64,000 nt of DNA, taken from positions 6,386,001 through 6,450,000 of the forward strand of contig NZ_CP008953.1 in assembly GCF_000732925.1 (NCBI RefSeq), written 5' to 3'. The translations under genes and the position numbers were made by a program. The stretch's first letter is position 1. Each line of letters starts with the position of its first letter. This DNA comes from Amycolatopsis japonica. Lineage in GTDB: Bacteria; Actinomycetota; Actinomycetes; Mycobacteriales; Pseudonocardiaceae. The notes under the pieces are model-generated. The model worked only from the letters and a program-made list of their open reading frames with translations. It did no database searches and was not told the DNA's origin. Shown one piece after another: positions 1 to 8,684 of this stretch.

Positions 1-2356
1 GCCAGGAACCGGTGTCGGTCAGCGGGTCCAGCGCGGGCGGCATCCGCAACCGCGGCAGCCACGGATCCGCGACCTCTTCCTTGGCGGCCGGACGAGCGCT
101 TTCCTGAGTCTGCGAAGGCGCGGGATCTTCCCGCGGTGGCGGGGCGAGCGGGACGGCGGGCTCGCGGTACTCGACCGGAGGCTGTTCCCGGCGGGTCTCG
201 GCGCGTTCTTCGGCGACGGGTTCGGGGTGCACGGGATCCGCGGCGGCGTCCGCACGACGACGTCCGCCGCCGTGTCCACCGGCGCTCGAGATCCCGAGCC
301 GGTCCAGCACCGATTTCGCCGCCACGGAACCGTGTTCGGCGTCGTGCCGGGTCTTGCGCGAGACGGGCGCCGACGACCGGCGGGCCCGCTCTTCGGCCGC
401 CCATTCGTCGCTCTCCCACAACGGGGCGGCGGTGCCGGGCGGACGCGGCGGCGTGGCCTCCGCCGCCATCCGCGGCCGGGGCTCGGCGGCGGGCTCGGGT
501 GCGAGAAGCAGTTCCGGGACCACGGGTTCCGAGGCCACCACGGGCACCGGCTCCTCGGTCCGGGCGGGCGCTTCGGCTTCGGCCCGCCACCGTGCGGCCG
601 GAGCCGGGGTTTCGGGTCGAGCGACCACGGGTTCGGCAACGGTCTCACGCGCCGCGGGTGTTTCCGGACGACGACGGCGCCCAGGCTCCGGCTCGGGACG
701 CGACACCGGCGCGGGTTCCGGTTTCGGCGGCGGCATCAGTTTCGGCGCGGCGGGTTCGGCCTTGGGCTCGAACCTGATCGACGGCTTGGCCTTCTTCGGC
801 ACCCGACGACGCCAGTCGCTGTCGGACTCCGCCACATCTCGTGTGGGCTCCGGACGGGACGGCGGCTTCAACACCGGTGCTTCGCTCTTTTCGGCGACCG
901 GCGCCGCGGGCCGCTCCGCCGGACGCGGTGGCTCGGCAGGAGGCGCAGGCTCGGCGGGACGCACAGGCTCCGCGGGACGCGAAGACACAGCCGCGCGCGC
1001 AGGCTCGACCGGCGCCTGCCGCACCGGCGCGGGCTCCGGCTGCCTGCTCTGCCGCACGGGCTGCGGCTCACGACGAACCGGCGGCTCGGCCGCAGCCCGC
1101 TTTGGCGGTGCTACGTCGATCGGCGGGATCACCGCGGTCACCTCGGCCGGTTCCGGCGCCGGAACGGCCGCCGGCGTGGACGCCGCCGCGGCCGACCGCG
1201 CGGCGACGGCCCGCAAGACGTCGTCGAGGTCGACAGCGGCGTTCTCGGCCGAGCCGAACTCGCCGACCAGGACGTTGCACGCCTGCCTGCGCGCGCGGGC
1301 GTGCAGATGCTCGGCGGCCCGCGAACGGTGCAGGCAACCGATGGCCTCTTCGGCCCGGCCCAGCCGTTCCTCGATCTGCGCGAGCTCCAGCCACAGCCGT
1401 GCCGTGACGGCGTGCAGGTTGTGGTCGCCGGTCCCGGCGACCGCCTCACGGACGAGCATTCCGGCGGCCTCGCCGGATCCCGCGGGCAGCAGGACGCGGG
1501 TGGCCACCGCCAGCCGCAGCCAGGCGGCAGGCGCGATCCCCGCGGCCCGGACGGGGGCGTCGAGGATCGGCTGCGCGACCTCCAGCGCCATCTCCGTGTC
1601 GCCCCGGTCCAGCAACGTGCAGACGAGTTGCAGGATCAGCCTGATCCGGACGAGACCGCCGTCGTCGTCCGGGTTTCCGAGCTTTTCGAGCATGCCCAGC
1701 CCGGTCCGCGCGGCATCGGCGGCCGCCGTCAGGTCTCCGTGCCGACGGCGGTGCGCCGACACCCCGACCCGCAGCATCGCGCGGATCAGCAACTGCGAGT
1801 CCGCCGTCATCGAGCCGTCGCCGAGCACGAGCTTGTCCGCTTCGGCGAGCACCCGGTCCAGTTCCGCCTTCCGGCCGAACTGCGCCAGGCAGCCGACGAG
1901 GTGGCACAACGCCTCGGCCCGGTGCGACGGCGAAACCGCCGGATCCGCCAGCAACGGACGCAACGCGGCCAGCCCCGTCAACGGGATGCCGACGCTGCGC
2001 GCGCAGACCGCCAGGTCGATCCTCAGCCGGGCGGCGATGTCGCCGTAGCCCGCGTGTTCCGCGGCGCGCAGGGCGGCCACGGCGCGGCCGACCGTCCGGG
2101 GACGGCCACCGAGCCGCACCCGGGCGCTCACCACGAGGCTCTCCGCGCGGATCCACTGTTCGTCGGCTCCGGCGGCCTCGGCGAGCGCGGCCGCGCGCTC
2201 CCCGAGGACCAGGGCGAGCTCGGGCGCCCTCAGGTGCAGGGCGTCCGCGCGTTCGATCAACCTGCCGACAGCGGACAGGGTTCCCCCGGTGGCAGCCGTC
2301 CGCCCACCCACCATGGTGGTGGGCGAGCCCGGCCGTTGGCGCTTGCTGGCTTCCAC
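1..2356 (-). CDS. Helical-repeat, Pro/Ala-rich protein, C-terminus cut off by window edge
   Basis: An open frame runs leftward through the window edge, so the C-terminus is missing; about 785 residues are visible. Residues ~15-370 are an Ala/Leu/Arg-rich series of helical pairs resembling TPR-type repeats (for example LARLWLELAQIEERLGRAEE-like helices). Residues ~380-765 are a disordered stretch dominated by Pro, Ala, Glu and Arg. The last visible residues, near DPLTDTGSW, weakly resemble the entry of a GGDEF domain (usual form DPLTGLxNR), but the domain is outside the window. The proposed GTG start lies 17 bases after the ettA stop, so the two are probably co-transcribed; an in-frame ATG at 2314 is an alternative. 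No function can be assigned; a signalling or scaffolding role is a guess. Confidence 0.72.
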   Translation of the reverse strand, partial: MEASKRQRPGSPTTMVGGRTAATGGTLSAVGRLIERADALHLRAPELALVLGERAAALAEAAGADEQWIRAESLVVSARVRLGGRPRTVGRAVAALRAAEHAGYGDIAARLRIDLAVCARSVGIPLTGLAALRPLLADPAVSPSHRAEALCHLVGCLAQFGRKAELDRVLAEADKLVLGDGSMTADSQLLIRAMLRVGVSAHRRRHGDLTAAADAARTGLGMLEKLGNPDDDGGLVRIRLILQLVCTLLDRGDTEMALEVAQPILDAPVRAAGIAPAAWLRLAVATRVLLPAGSGEAAGMLVREAVAGTGDHNLHAVTARLWLELAQIEERLGRAEEAIGCLHRSRAAEHLHARARRQACNVLVGEFGSAENAAVDLDDVLRAVAARSAAAASTPAAVPAPEPAEVTAVIPPIDVAPPKRAAAEPPVRREPQPVRQSRQPEPAPVRQAPVEPARAAVSSRPAEPVRPAEPAPPAEPPRPAERPAAPVAEKSEAPVLKPPSRPEPTRDVAESDSDWRRRVPKKAKPSIRFEPKAEPAAPKLMPPPKPEPAPVSRPEPEPGRRRRPETPAARETVAEPVVARPETPAPAARWRAEAEAPARTEEPVPVVASEPVVPELLLAPEPAAEPRPRMAAEATPPRPPGTAAPLWESDEWAAEERARRSSAPVSRKTRHDAEHGSVAAKSVLDRLGISSAGGHGGGRRRADAAADPVHPEPVAEERAETRREQPPVEYREPAVPLAPPPREDPAPSQTQESARPAAKEEVADPWLPRLRMPPALDPLTDTGSW

Positions 2357-2372
2357 GGGGAACCCCCGGCCC

Positions 2373-4049
2373 TCAGTCGCGGGTCAGCTTGCGATGGGTG
2401 ACGCGGTGCGGACGAGCCGCCTCGGCACCGAGACGCTCGACCTTGTTCTTCTCGTAGCCCTCGAAGTTACCTTCGAACCAGAACCATTGCGAGGGGTTCT
2501 CGTCCGTGCCTTCCCAGGCGAGGATGTGCGTCGCGACCCGGTCGAGGAACCACCGGTCGTGCGAGATGACCACGGCGCAGCCGGGGAACTGCTCGAGAGC
2601 GTTCTCCAGCGAGCCCAGGGTCTCGACGTCCAGGTCGTTCGTCGGCTCGTCGAGCAGGATCAGGTTCCCGCCCTGCTTGAGGGTCAGCGCCAGGTTCAGC
2701 CGGTTGCGCTCACCACCGGAGAGCACGCCCGCCGGCTTCTGCTGGTCCGGGCCCTTGAAACCGAACGCGCTGACGTAGGCACGCGAGGGCATTTCGGTCT
2801 GCCCGACGTGGATGTAGTCCAGCTTGTCCGAAACCACCTCCCATACCGTCTTCTTCGGGTCGATCCCGCCGCGGTTCTGGTCCACATAGGACAGTTTGAC
2901 CGTCTCGCCGATCTTGACCCGGCCGTCGTCCGGCTCCTCGAGCCCGACGATCGTCTTGAACAGGGTCGTCTTGCCGACACCGTTCGGCCCGATCACGCCG
3001 ACGATGCCGTTGCGCGGCAGGTCGAACGACAGTCCGTCGATCAGCACGCGGTCGTCGAAACCCTTGCGCAGCTTCTCGACCTCGACGACCACGCTGCCCA
3101 GCCGGGGCCCCGGCGGGATCTGGATCTCTTCGAAGTCGAGCTTGCGGTGCTTGTCCGCCTCCGCGGCCATCTCCTCGTAGCGGTCGAGCCGGGACCGCGA
3201 CTTGGTCTGACGCGCCTTGGCGTTGGACCGGACCCATTCGAGCTCGGACTTCAGGCGCTTCGCGAGCTTGGCGTCCTTCTTGCCCTGGACCTCGAGGCGC
3301 TCGCGCTTCTTCTCCAGGTACGTCGAGTAGTTGCCCTCGTAGCCGACGACGCGGCCGCGGTCGAGCTCCATGATCCACTGCGCGACGTTGTCCAGGAAGT
3401 ACCGGTCGTGCGTGACGGCGAGGACGGCGCCGGCGTAGTTCGCCAGGAACTGTTCCAGCCACAGCACGCTTTCGGCGTCCAGGTGGTTGGTGGGCTCGTC
3501 GAGGAGCAGCAGGTCGGGCGCGGACAGGAGCAGCTTGCACAGCGCGACCCGGCGGCGCTCACCACCGGAGAGGTGGGTGACCGGCTCGTCCGGCGGCGGG
3601 CAGCGCAGGGCGTCCATCGCCTGCTCGACCGTGGAGTCGATCTCCCACGCGTCGGCGTGGTCGAGCTCCTCCTGGAGCTTGCCCATCTCCTCCATCAGCT
3701 CGTCGCTGTAGTCGGTCGCCATGAGCTCGGCGACCTCGTTGAAGCGGTTGAGCTTGACCTTGATGTCGCCAAGGCCCTCTTCGACGTTCTCGCGGACGGT
3801 CTTTTCCTCGTTGAGCTCCGGCTCCTGCATGAGGATGCCGACGCTGGCGCCAGGCTGGAGGAAGGCTTCGCCGTTACTGGCCTGCTCGATCCCCGCCATG
3901 ATCTTCAGAACGGTGGACTTACCCGCGCCGTTCGGCCCCACCACGCCGATCTTGGCGCCGGGGTAGAACGCGGTGCTGACGTCGTCGAGGATGACCTTGT
4001 CCCCGACGGTCTTGCGCACCTTCTTCATGGTGTAGATGAACTCGGCCAT
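2373..4049 (-). CDS. ettA: Energy-dependent translational throttle protein EttA (ABC-F ATPase)
   Basis: Cytosolic ABC-F protein of 558 residues that binds the ribosomal E site and gates the first elongation steps according to ATP level. Two ABC domains are complete: Walker A GPNGAGKST at residues 38-46 and a second GPNGVGKT, with signatures LSGGERRRVALC and LSGGERNRLNLA and both LLLDEPTN Walker B motifs. The charged linker between the domains, containing EWVRSNAKARQTKSRSR, is the ABC-F interdomain linker. Length and the RNLALTLKQGGN-type context match EttA rather than antibiotic-resistance ABC-F proteins. It is the first gene of a unit with the helical-repeat protein downstream. Family assignment is firm; the physiological role is carried over from E. 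coli. Confidence 0.96.
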   Translation of the reverse strand: MAEFIYTMKKVRKTVGDKVILDDVSTAFYPGAKIGVVGPNGAGKSTVLKIMAGIEQASNGEAFLQPGASVGILMQEPELNEEKTVRENVEEGLGDIKVKLNRFNEVAELMATDYSDELMEEMGKLQEELDHADAWEIDSTVEQAMDALRCPPPDEPVTHLSGGERRRVALCKLLLSAPDLLLLDEPTNHLDAESVLWLEQFLANYAGAVLAVTHDRYFLDNVAQWIMELDRGRVVGYEGNYSTYLEKKRERLEVQGKKDAKLAKRLKSELEWVRSNAKARQTKSRSRLDRYEEMAAEADKHRKLDFEEIQIPPGPRLGSVVVEVEKLRKGFDDRVLIDGLSFDLPRNGIVGVIGPNGVGKTTLFKTIVGLEEPDDGRVKIGETVKLSYVDQNRGGIDPKKTVWEVVSDKLDYIHVGQTEMPSRAYVSAFGFKGPDQQKPAGVLSGGERNRLNLALTLKQGGNLILLDEPTNDLDVETLGSLENALEQFPGCAVVISHDRWFLDRVATHILAWEGTDENPSQWFWFEGNFEGYEKNKVERLGAEAARPHRVTHRKLTRD

Positions 4050-4145
4050 ACAAGCGATCGTAGAGCGAGCCGATCGCGGCCTTGACGGCGGTCACCACCG
4101 AGCTACCGACAGTCAGCCCGATATCACTGAGTGAGCACCGGCACC

Positions 4146-4601
4146 TCACGCCACAGGTGCGTCCTCCAGCGCGATGACCATGGGATTCCCCGCGGGCGGC
4201 GGGGCCGACGGGATCGCCCTGGGCCGATCCCGTCCCAGCCGGTGGATCTCGGCCGAACACCGTGCGAGGTTGGGGCCGATGGAGAAGGCCTCAAGCTCAG
4301 GTAGACCCAGAGGTGCCGGGATCTCCTCCGCCGTCTCGGCGCCGCGCAGCCGCCCCGCCACGATCACCGGGTCGCCTTTGCTCAGGCAGGAGAACGCCGC
4401 CATCGCCAGCTTGCGCCAGCAGGTGACCTTGACCGCGAGTTGCCGCCCCTCGCCCCACTCGCCTCTTTCCTTGTCGTACCGGCGTTCGACACTCCGCAGC
4501 CCGAACGACACGACGTCGTGCCCGTGCACCCGCTCCGGATGGTGGACCGGTTCGCTGGTCAGGTTGCCGATCATCGTCACCCACGTTTCGCCCATCGCCA
4601 T
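4146..4601 (-). CDS. ssb: Single-stranded DNA-binding protein (short paralogue)
   Basis: A 151-residue protein beginning MAMGETWVTMIGNLTSEP, the first strand of the SSB OB-fold; VTCWRKLAMAAFSCLSKGDPVIVAGRLR is the rest of the family core (seen in pieces across residues ~55-90). The ATG at 4601 is chosen because GGAGAAGGG lies just upstream. It binds single-stranded DNA as an oligomer. The tail lacks the acidic DDxIPF tip that recruits partner proteins in the main replicative SSB and ends EDAPVA, so this is probably a secondary actinobacterial SSB paralogue, perhaps for recombination or DNA uptake rather than bulk replication. No rpsF/rpsR/rplI neighbours are present, which supports that view. 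Confidence 0.85.
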   Translation of the reverse strand: MAMGETWVTMIGNLTSEPVHHPERVHGHDVVSFGLRSVERRYDKERGEWGEGRQLAVKVTCWRKLAMAAFSCLSKGDPVIVAGRLRGAETAEEIPAPLGLPELEAFSIGPNLARCSAEIHRLGRDRPRAIPSAPPPAGNPMVIALEDAPVA

Positions 4602-4764
4602 CACACTCGCCCTTCTCCTCGGCCCCGGGACCTTCCCGGCGTTTCCCTTGAGCACAGATTGCCGCGGATCAAGGGTGGAAAAGGGACGCGAACCGGATCT
4701 GTGGACAACTCCGGGCGTTGTGGACAACTCGGGGCGGAGCGCCGAGCTTTGTGGGCGGGGTGTG

Positions 4765-6792
4765 CTAGGAGCCGGACCCCGGCCCCCGCCCCTGATCGGC
4801 GAGTTTCTTCAGCATCGCGTTGTAGGCGTTCAGATCCGCGTCGCCCGAGGCCTCCTCGCGGCGATCCCTGCGCCGTGCCTCTCGCTCGTCCTGACGCGCC
4901 CACTGCACCAGCAGTGCGACGAGCACCAGCAGCACCGGCAACTCACCGGACGCCCACGCGATCCCGCCGCCGAGCCGCTGGTCGGTCAGCAGGTCGGTGA
5001 CCCACGGCAGCTTCAGCCCGCGGTAGAAGTCCTGCCCGAGCACGGTCTGCATGCTCATCAGCGCGATCCCGAAGAACGCGTGGAACGGCATGGCGGCGAA
5101 CATCATCCCCAGCCGCCCCAAATGCGGGAGCCGGCGCGGTGCCGGGTCGACCCCGATCACCGGCCAGTAGAAGACATAACCGGCGAGCAGGAAGTGCGCG
5201 TTCATCGCCAGATGCGCCCAGTGGTAGTTCAGCGCGGCGTCGAACAGGCCCGAGAAGTACAGACCGTAGAAGGAACCGACGAACAGCAGCAGCGCGACGA
5301 TCGGATGCGTCAGGAACCGCGAAAGCGGCGAGTGCACGAACGCGAGCAGCCATTCACGCGGCCCGGGCGGGGCGTCCTTGCCCGCCGTGGGCAACGCGCG
5401 CAGGGCGAGCGTCACGGGTCCGCCGAGCACGAACAGCACCGGCGCCACCATGGACAGCAACATGTGGTTGCCCATGTGCACGCTGAACATCGCGGGCGCG
5501 TACCGCCCGATGCCGGACGACGTCGCGATCAGCAGCACGAAACAGCCCGCGAGCCACGCGACGATCCGGCCGGTGGCCCAGGTGTCACCGCGCCGACGCA
5601 GCCGCCGGACCCCGGCGAGGTACAGCCCGGCGAGAACGATCGCGAGGGTGCCGTAGACGAGGTCGAATCGCCAATCCGTGAGCAGCCGGAACACGGTCGG
5701 CGGACCGTAGAGGTCGTAACCGATCAACAGTTCCGTGGTCGACGGCTGGGTGAGCGATTCCTGCGGCGGAGGGGTCTTCGCGAGCCCGGTGGCGATGCCG
5801 ATCGTGATGAACATGATCAGCACCTCGACCGCGGCGAGCCGCAGCAGCTGACCGCCGCCGGCGCCGTTCACCAGCCCGGCGACGCCCTTCTGCCGCTGCT
5901 GATGCCCGAAGACACCGAGCAGCAGCAACGCGACGATCTTCGCGACCACCAGCAGGCCGTAGTCCGTGGTGAACAGGTCGGCGATCCTGATCCGCACCAG
6001 CGCGTTGACGATGCCGGAGACCGCCATCACGATCCAGCAGACCAGTGCCAGCTTGGAGAACCGGGTCGCGGCGAGCTTGAGGTTCTCGCCGCGCCGCCAG
6101 CCGAGCGCGAGCAGCGCCACGAGCCCGCCGACCCACAACGCGGCGGCGACCAGGTGGTACAGCAGGCTGTTGGTCGCCATGTCGTGCGAGCCGCCGCTCG
6201 CGGAATGCCCCGTGACCGCGACCGGCACGAGACCACCGACGGACAGGAAGAACACGACCGTCGTCCAGCCCCAGGTGAGCGCGAGACGGCAGCCGAGCGC
6301 GACCAGCAGCGCGATCAACGCGGTGAACAGCCAGGCCTTGGGCTGCTCGATGGCGTCCACGAGGTCGATCAGCACCTGCGGCGACAGCACCTCGGTGAAG
6401 GGACGCCCCGCGCCGTCGGCCGCTGAGAAGAAGATCGACGCGGCGGCCGCGAAGAACCAGACCCACGCGGCGGCACCCGCGACGCGGATGGCCGCGTAAC
6501 CGTCGGCCGCGAGCGTGCCGGATTTCTGCGGCGGGACGAGGAACGCGGCGAGCAGCAGCGAACCCACGCACAGCACCGAAGCCGCCTCGGCCAGCACGCG
6601 CACGACGGTGATGCCGTAGCGCGTCACCAGGCCCGGGTCCGGGAGTCCGGCGATGACGTAACCGGCGCCACCGGTCAGCGCGACCAGGCCGACGGCCACC
6701 ACCGCGGCCAGGAGCGCCCCGATCGACACCAGCGGCAGGACACCGGCCTTCCGCGCGGATGGGGCCGGTTTCGTCTCGGGGTCTGAAGGCAC
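4765..6792 (-). CDS. CopD-CtaG fusion membrane protein, copper handling/cytochrome oxidase assembly
   Basis: About 675 residues with many membrane helices. The N-terminal half (~residues 25-340) is a CopD-like copper-resistance module, and the C-terminal half (~360-640) is a caa3-type CtaG domain, with HMGNHMLLSMVAPVLFVLGG and HWAHLAMNAHFLLAGYVFYW carrying the conserved His residues. It probably moves or buffers copper at the membrane for cytochrome c oxidase assembly. Residues upstream of VPSDPETK would be antisense to the neighbouring phosphatase gene, so a GTG start at 6792 is chosen; its ribosome binding site is weak. It is divergent from the phosphatase with only 42 bases between. The tail is charged (QDEREARRRDRREEA). 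Confidence 0.88.
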   Translation of the reverse strand: MPSDPETKPAPSARKAGVLPLVSIGALLAAVVAVGLVALTGGAGYVIAGLPDPGLVTRYGITVVRVLAEAASVLCVGSLLLAAFLVPPQKSGTLAADGYAAIRVAGAAAWVWFFAAAASIFFSAADGAGRPFTEVLSPQVLIDLVDAIEQPKAWLFTALIALLVALGCRLALTWGWTTVVFFLSVGGLVPVAVTGHSASGGSHDMATNSLLYHLVAAALWVGGLVALLALGWRRGENLKLAATRFSKLALVCWIVMAVSGIVNALVRIRIADLFTTDYGLLVVAKIVALLLLGVFGHQQRQKGVAGLVNGAGGGQLLRLAAVEVLIMFITIGIATGLAKTPPPQESLTQPSTTELLIGYDLYGPPTVFRLLTDWRFDLVYGTLAIVLAGLYLAGVRRLRRRGDTWATGRIVAWLAGCFVLLIATSSGIGRYAPAMFSVHMGNHMLLSMVAPVLFVLGGPVTLALRALPTAGKDAPPGPREWLLAFVHSPLSRFLTHPIVALLLFVGSFYGLYFSGLFDAALNYHWAHLAMNAHFLLAGYVFYWPVIGVDPAPRRLPHLGRLGMMFAAMPFHAFFGIALMSMQTVLGQDFYRGLKLPWVTDLLTDQRLGGGIAWASGELPVLLVLVALLVQWARQDEREARRRDRREEASGDADLNAYNAMLKKLADQGRGPGSGS

Positions 6793-6834
6793 GTCACGAG
6801 GGTATGCCGGACGCGCAACCGGCAAGATGGCGGC

Positions 6835-7473
6835 GTGCGGATCATCCTGCTGAGGCACGCCGAGTCGCTCGGCAACGTCGACGAGCTCGCCTACACCCGG
6901 ATCCCCGACCACGCCCTGCCGCTCACCGAAGCCGGCCGCGAGCAGGCCAGGCTGGCGGGCCCGGAGATCGAGGATCTCCTCGAGGGGCAGCGTCCGGCGG
7001 TCTACGTCAGCCCGTACCTGCGGACGCGGGAAACGTTGCGGCTGATGGACATCCGTGACTCCTGCGAGCGGATCGTGCCGGAGCCGAGACTGCGGGAACA
7101 GGACTGGGGCAATCTCCAGGATCCGCGTGAGCAGGAGGTCCAGAAACAACGGCGCCACGAGTTCGGGCACTTCTTCTACCGGCTGCCGTTCGGCGAGTCC
7201 GGCGCGGACGTGGACGACCGGGTCGCCGCGTTCCTCAGCGAACTGGCGGCCTGCGGCGAAGATCACCCCGAAACCGTGCTGGTCGTCTCACACGGGCTGA
7301 CCATCCGGCTGTTGTGCCGCCGTTTGTTCGGCTGGAGCATCGAGCTGTTCGAGTCCCTGTCCAACCCGACGACCTGCGAGTACCGGGTCGCGGAGCGAGT
7401 GGGCGACAAATGGACGCTGGACCGCCCGTTCCGTCAGTGGCGGGACTCACCCGACGGGGAGACGCAGGACTGA
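6835..7473 (+). CDS. Histidine phosphatase family protein
   Basis: A 212-residue phosphoglycerate-mutase-like protein starting at GTG. The catalytic RHAES motif (LLRHAESLGN) is at residues ~6-15 and the second conserved His occurs in VVSHGLTIRLLCRRL near residue 150. YVSPYLRTRETLRLM is the conserved Arg segment. The enzyme removes phosphate through a phosphohistidine intermediate; the substrate is unknown, and the family includes sugar-phosphate, nucleotide and protein phosphatases. It ends inside the 3' end of the convergent histidine kinase gene (27-base overlap), so the two genes share a termination region. Confidence 0.9.
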   Translation: MRIILLRHAESLGNVDELAYTRIPDHALPLTEAGREQARLAGPEIEDLLEGQRPAVYVSPYLRTRETLRLMDIRDSCERIVPEPRLREQDWGNLQDPREQEVQKQRRHEFGHFFYRLPFGESGADVDDRVAAFLSELAACGEDHPETVLVVSHGLTIRLLCRRLFGWSIELFESLSNPTTCEYRVAERVGDKWTLDRPFRQWRDSPDGETQD

Positions 7474-8586
7474 GGGAGCGAGGAGCACCACTCTCGTTCC
7501 GAGTCCCGGGCTGGATTCGATCCGCGCGAAACCGCCGATCTCCGCCATCCGCGCGATGATCGAGTTCTCGAGGCCGAAGCCACGCCGCCGGTCACCGACG
7601 TCGAATCCGGCGCCGTGATCACGCACGGTCAGGGAAACCCCGCCGCCGATCTCCTCCACGCTGACCACGGCCCGCCTGGTCCCGGAATGCTTCAACGTGT
7701 TCCGCAAGGCCTCCCTGACCGAATCGTGCAGTGCCACGGCCGCTTCCTCCGCGAGTTCCGGAGCGCAGTCGTCCTGGATGACGACCTCGGCGCGCAGCCC
7801 CTCCGCGGCCATTTCGGCGGCCAGCAGCCGCAGCCGCTGATGCAGTCCGATCCCTTCGGCGGGTTCGTGTTCGAGGCTGATCCGGATGCGCATCGCCTGG
7901 GCGCGAGCCATCCGGCGGACGCGGTCGAGACTGGCCGCCGGGTCGAGTTCGTCGGCGGGCGCGGGGATCGCGAACGACTCCATCACCTGCAGGACGGTGT
8001 CGTGGACGTCGCGGCGATGCCGTTCGCGTTCCGCCGCCCGGCCCTGCTGCTCCCCGAAGCCGAGCGCGAACCGCATCGAAGCGCCGACCACGCCGACGAT
8101 CGCGAGCGACGCCGCCAGCGCGGTCGCGAGGGTGAGCAGGAGACCGAGCGGCGAGCCGAGGTGCAACACGACGTTCAGCAGCACCGCTCCCCCGATGGCC
8201 GACGCCCCCGCGAGCGTGCCACGCAGCAGGGCGCAGATCATCACCGTGCCCATCAGGTGGGTCCAGGTGATCGACGTGATCGCGCCGTCCTGCGTGAACG
8301 GCGCGGCTGTCAGGACGAACAGCGTGGCGAAGCCCGCGTCCACCACGGGAACCAGCCGCGTCCCGGCCGGAGGACGGCGGAAGACCCAGACGGCTTCGGC
8401 GACGTTCGGCACCAGGTGCAGCAGCACGAACATCCACAGCACCGAACCACCGGTGCCCGCCGTCCACAGCGCCTGCGCCAGCATCACCAGCCGGAACGCC
8501 ACCGGGACCAGGATGAGCCAGGGCAACGTGGTCTGCACCAGCCGCGCCGGAATCCCGGCGCCCCCTCCGAGCATCAGCACCCTCAC
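7447..8586 (-). CDS. Orphan sensor histidine kinase
   Basis: A 379-residue membrane kinase. Five or six hydrophobic helices fill residues ~10-170. The dimerisation/phosphoacceptor helix contains RRDVHDTVLQVMESF (HisKA_3 type, NarL/DesK family), followed by a HATPase domain with N-box REALRNTLKHS and G-box GLENSIIARMAEIGG. The GTG start at 8586 follows GGGGGAGGAGC. It should autophosphorylate on the His of RRDVHD and pass phosphate to a LuxR-type response regulator, but none is adjacent. The inverted repeat at 8613-8644 lies directly upstream. The input signal is unknown; the compact membrane region suggests an envelope or membrane cue. Confidence 0.88.
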   Translation of the reverse strand: MRVLMLGGGAGIPARLVQTTLPWLILVPVAFRLVMLAQALWTAGTGGSVLWMFVLLHLVPNVAEAVWVFRRPPAGTRLVPVVDAGFATLFVLTAAPFTQDGAITSITWTHLMGTVMICALLRGTLAGASAIGGAVLLNVVLHLGSPLGLLLTLATALAASLAIVGVVGASMRFALGFGEQQGRAAERERHRRDVHDTVLQVMESFAIPAPADELDPAASLDRVRRMARAQAMRIRISLEHEPAEGIGLHQRLRLLAAEMAAEGLRAEVVIQDDCAPELAEEAAVALHDSVREALRNTLKHSGTRRAVVSVEEIGGGVSLTVRDHGAGFDVGDRRRGFGLENSIIARMAEIGGFARIESSPGLGTRVVLLAPSVLRLPVG

Positions 8587-8612
8587 GCCGCTCCTCCCCC
8601 GGATCAGCCTTC

Positions 8613-8644
8613 CTGAAATGACGACAAAGTCGCATTCATTTCAG
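8613..8644. promoter_or_regulatory. Inverted repeat upstream of the histidine kinase
   Basis: Arms CTGAAATGA and TCATTTCAG (9 of 9 matching) are separated by 14 bases, 27 bases upstream of the kinase start. The AT-rich arms stand out from their surroundings and could be an operator, or the terminator of the MFS gene that would have to be read in from upstream. Function not shown. Confidence 0.35.
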
Positions 8645-8684
8645 TTTACCGAGCAATCAGCTTGCCCGGGCCCCGGCGAGGATG

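Noticed and set aside
227..2401. Long plus-strand open frames at the left edge
   Set aside because: The minus-strand frame is continuous through the edge and gives sensible helical repeats and linker; the plus frames are Arg/Gly-rich mirrors.
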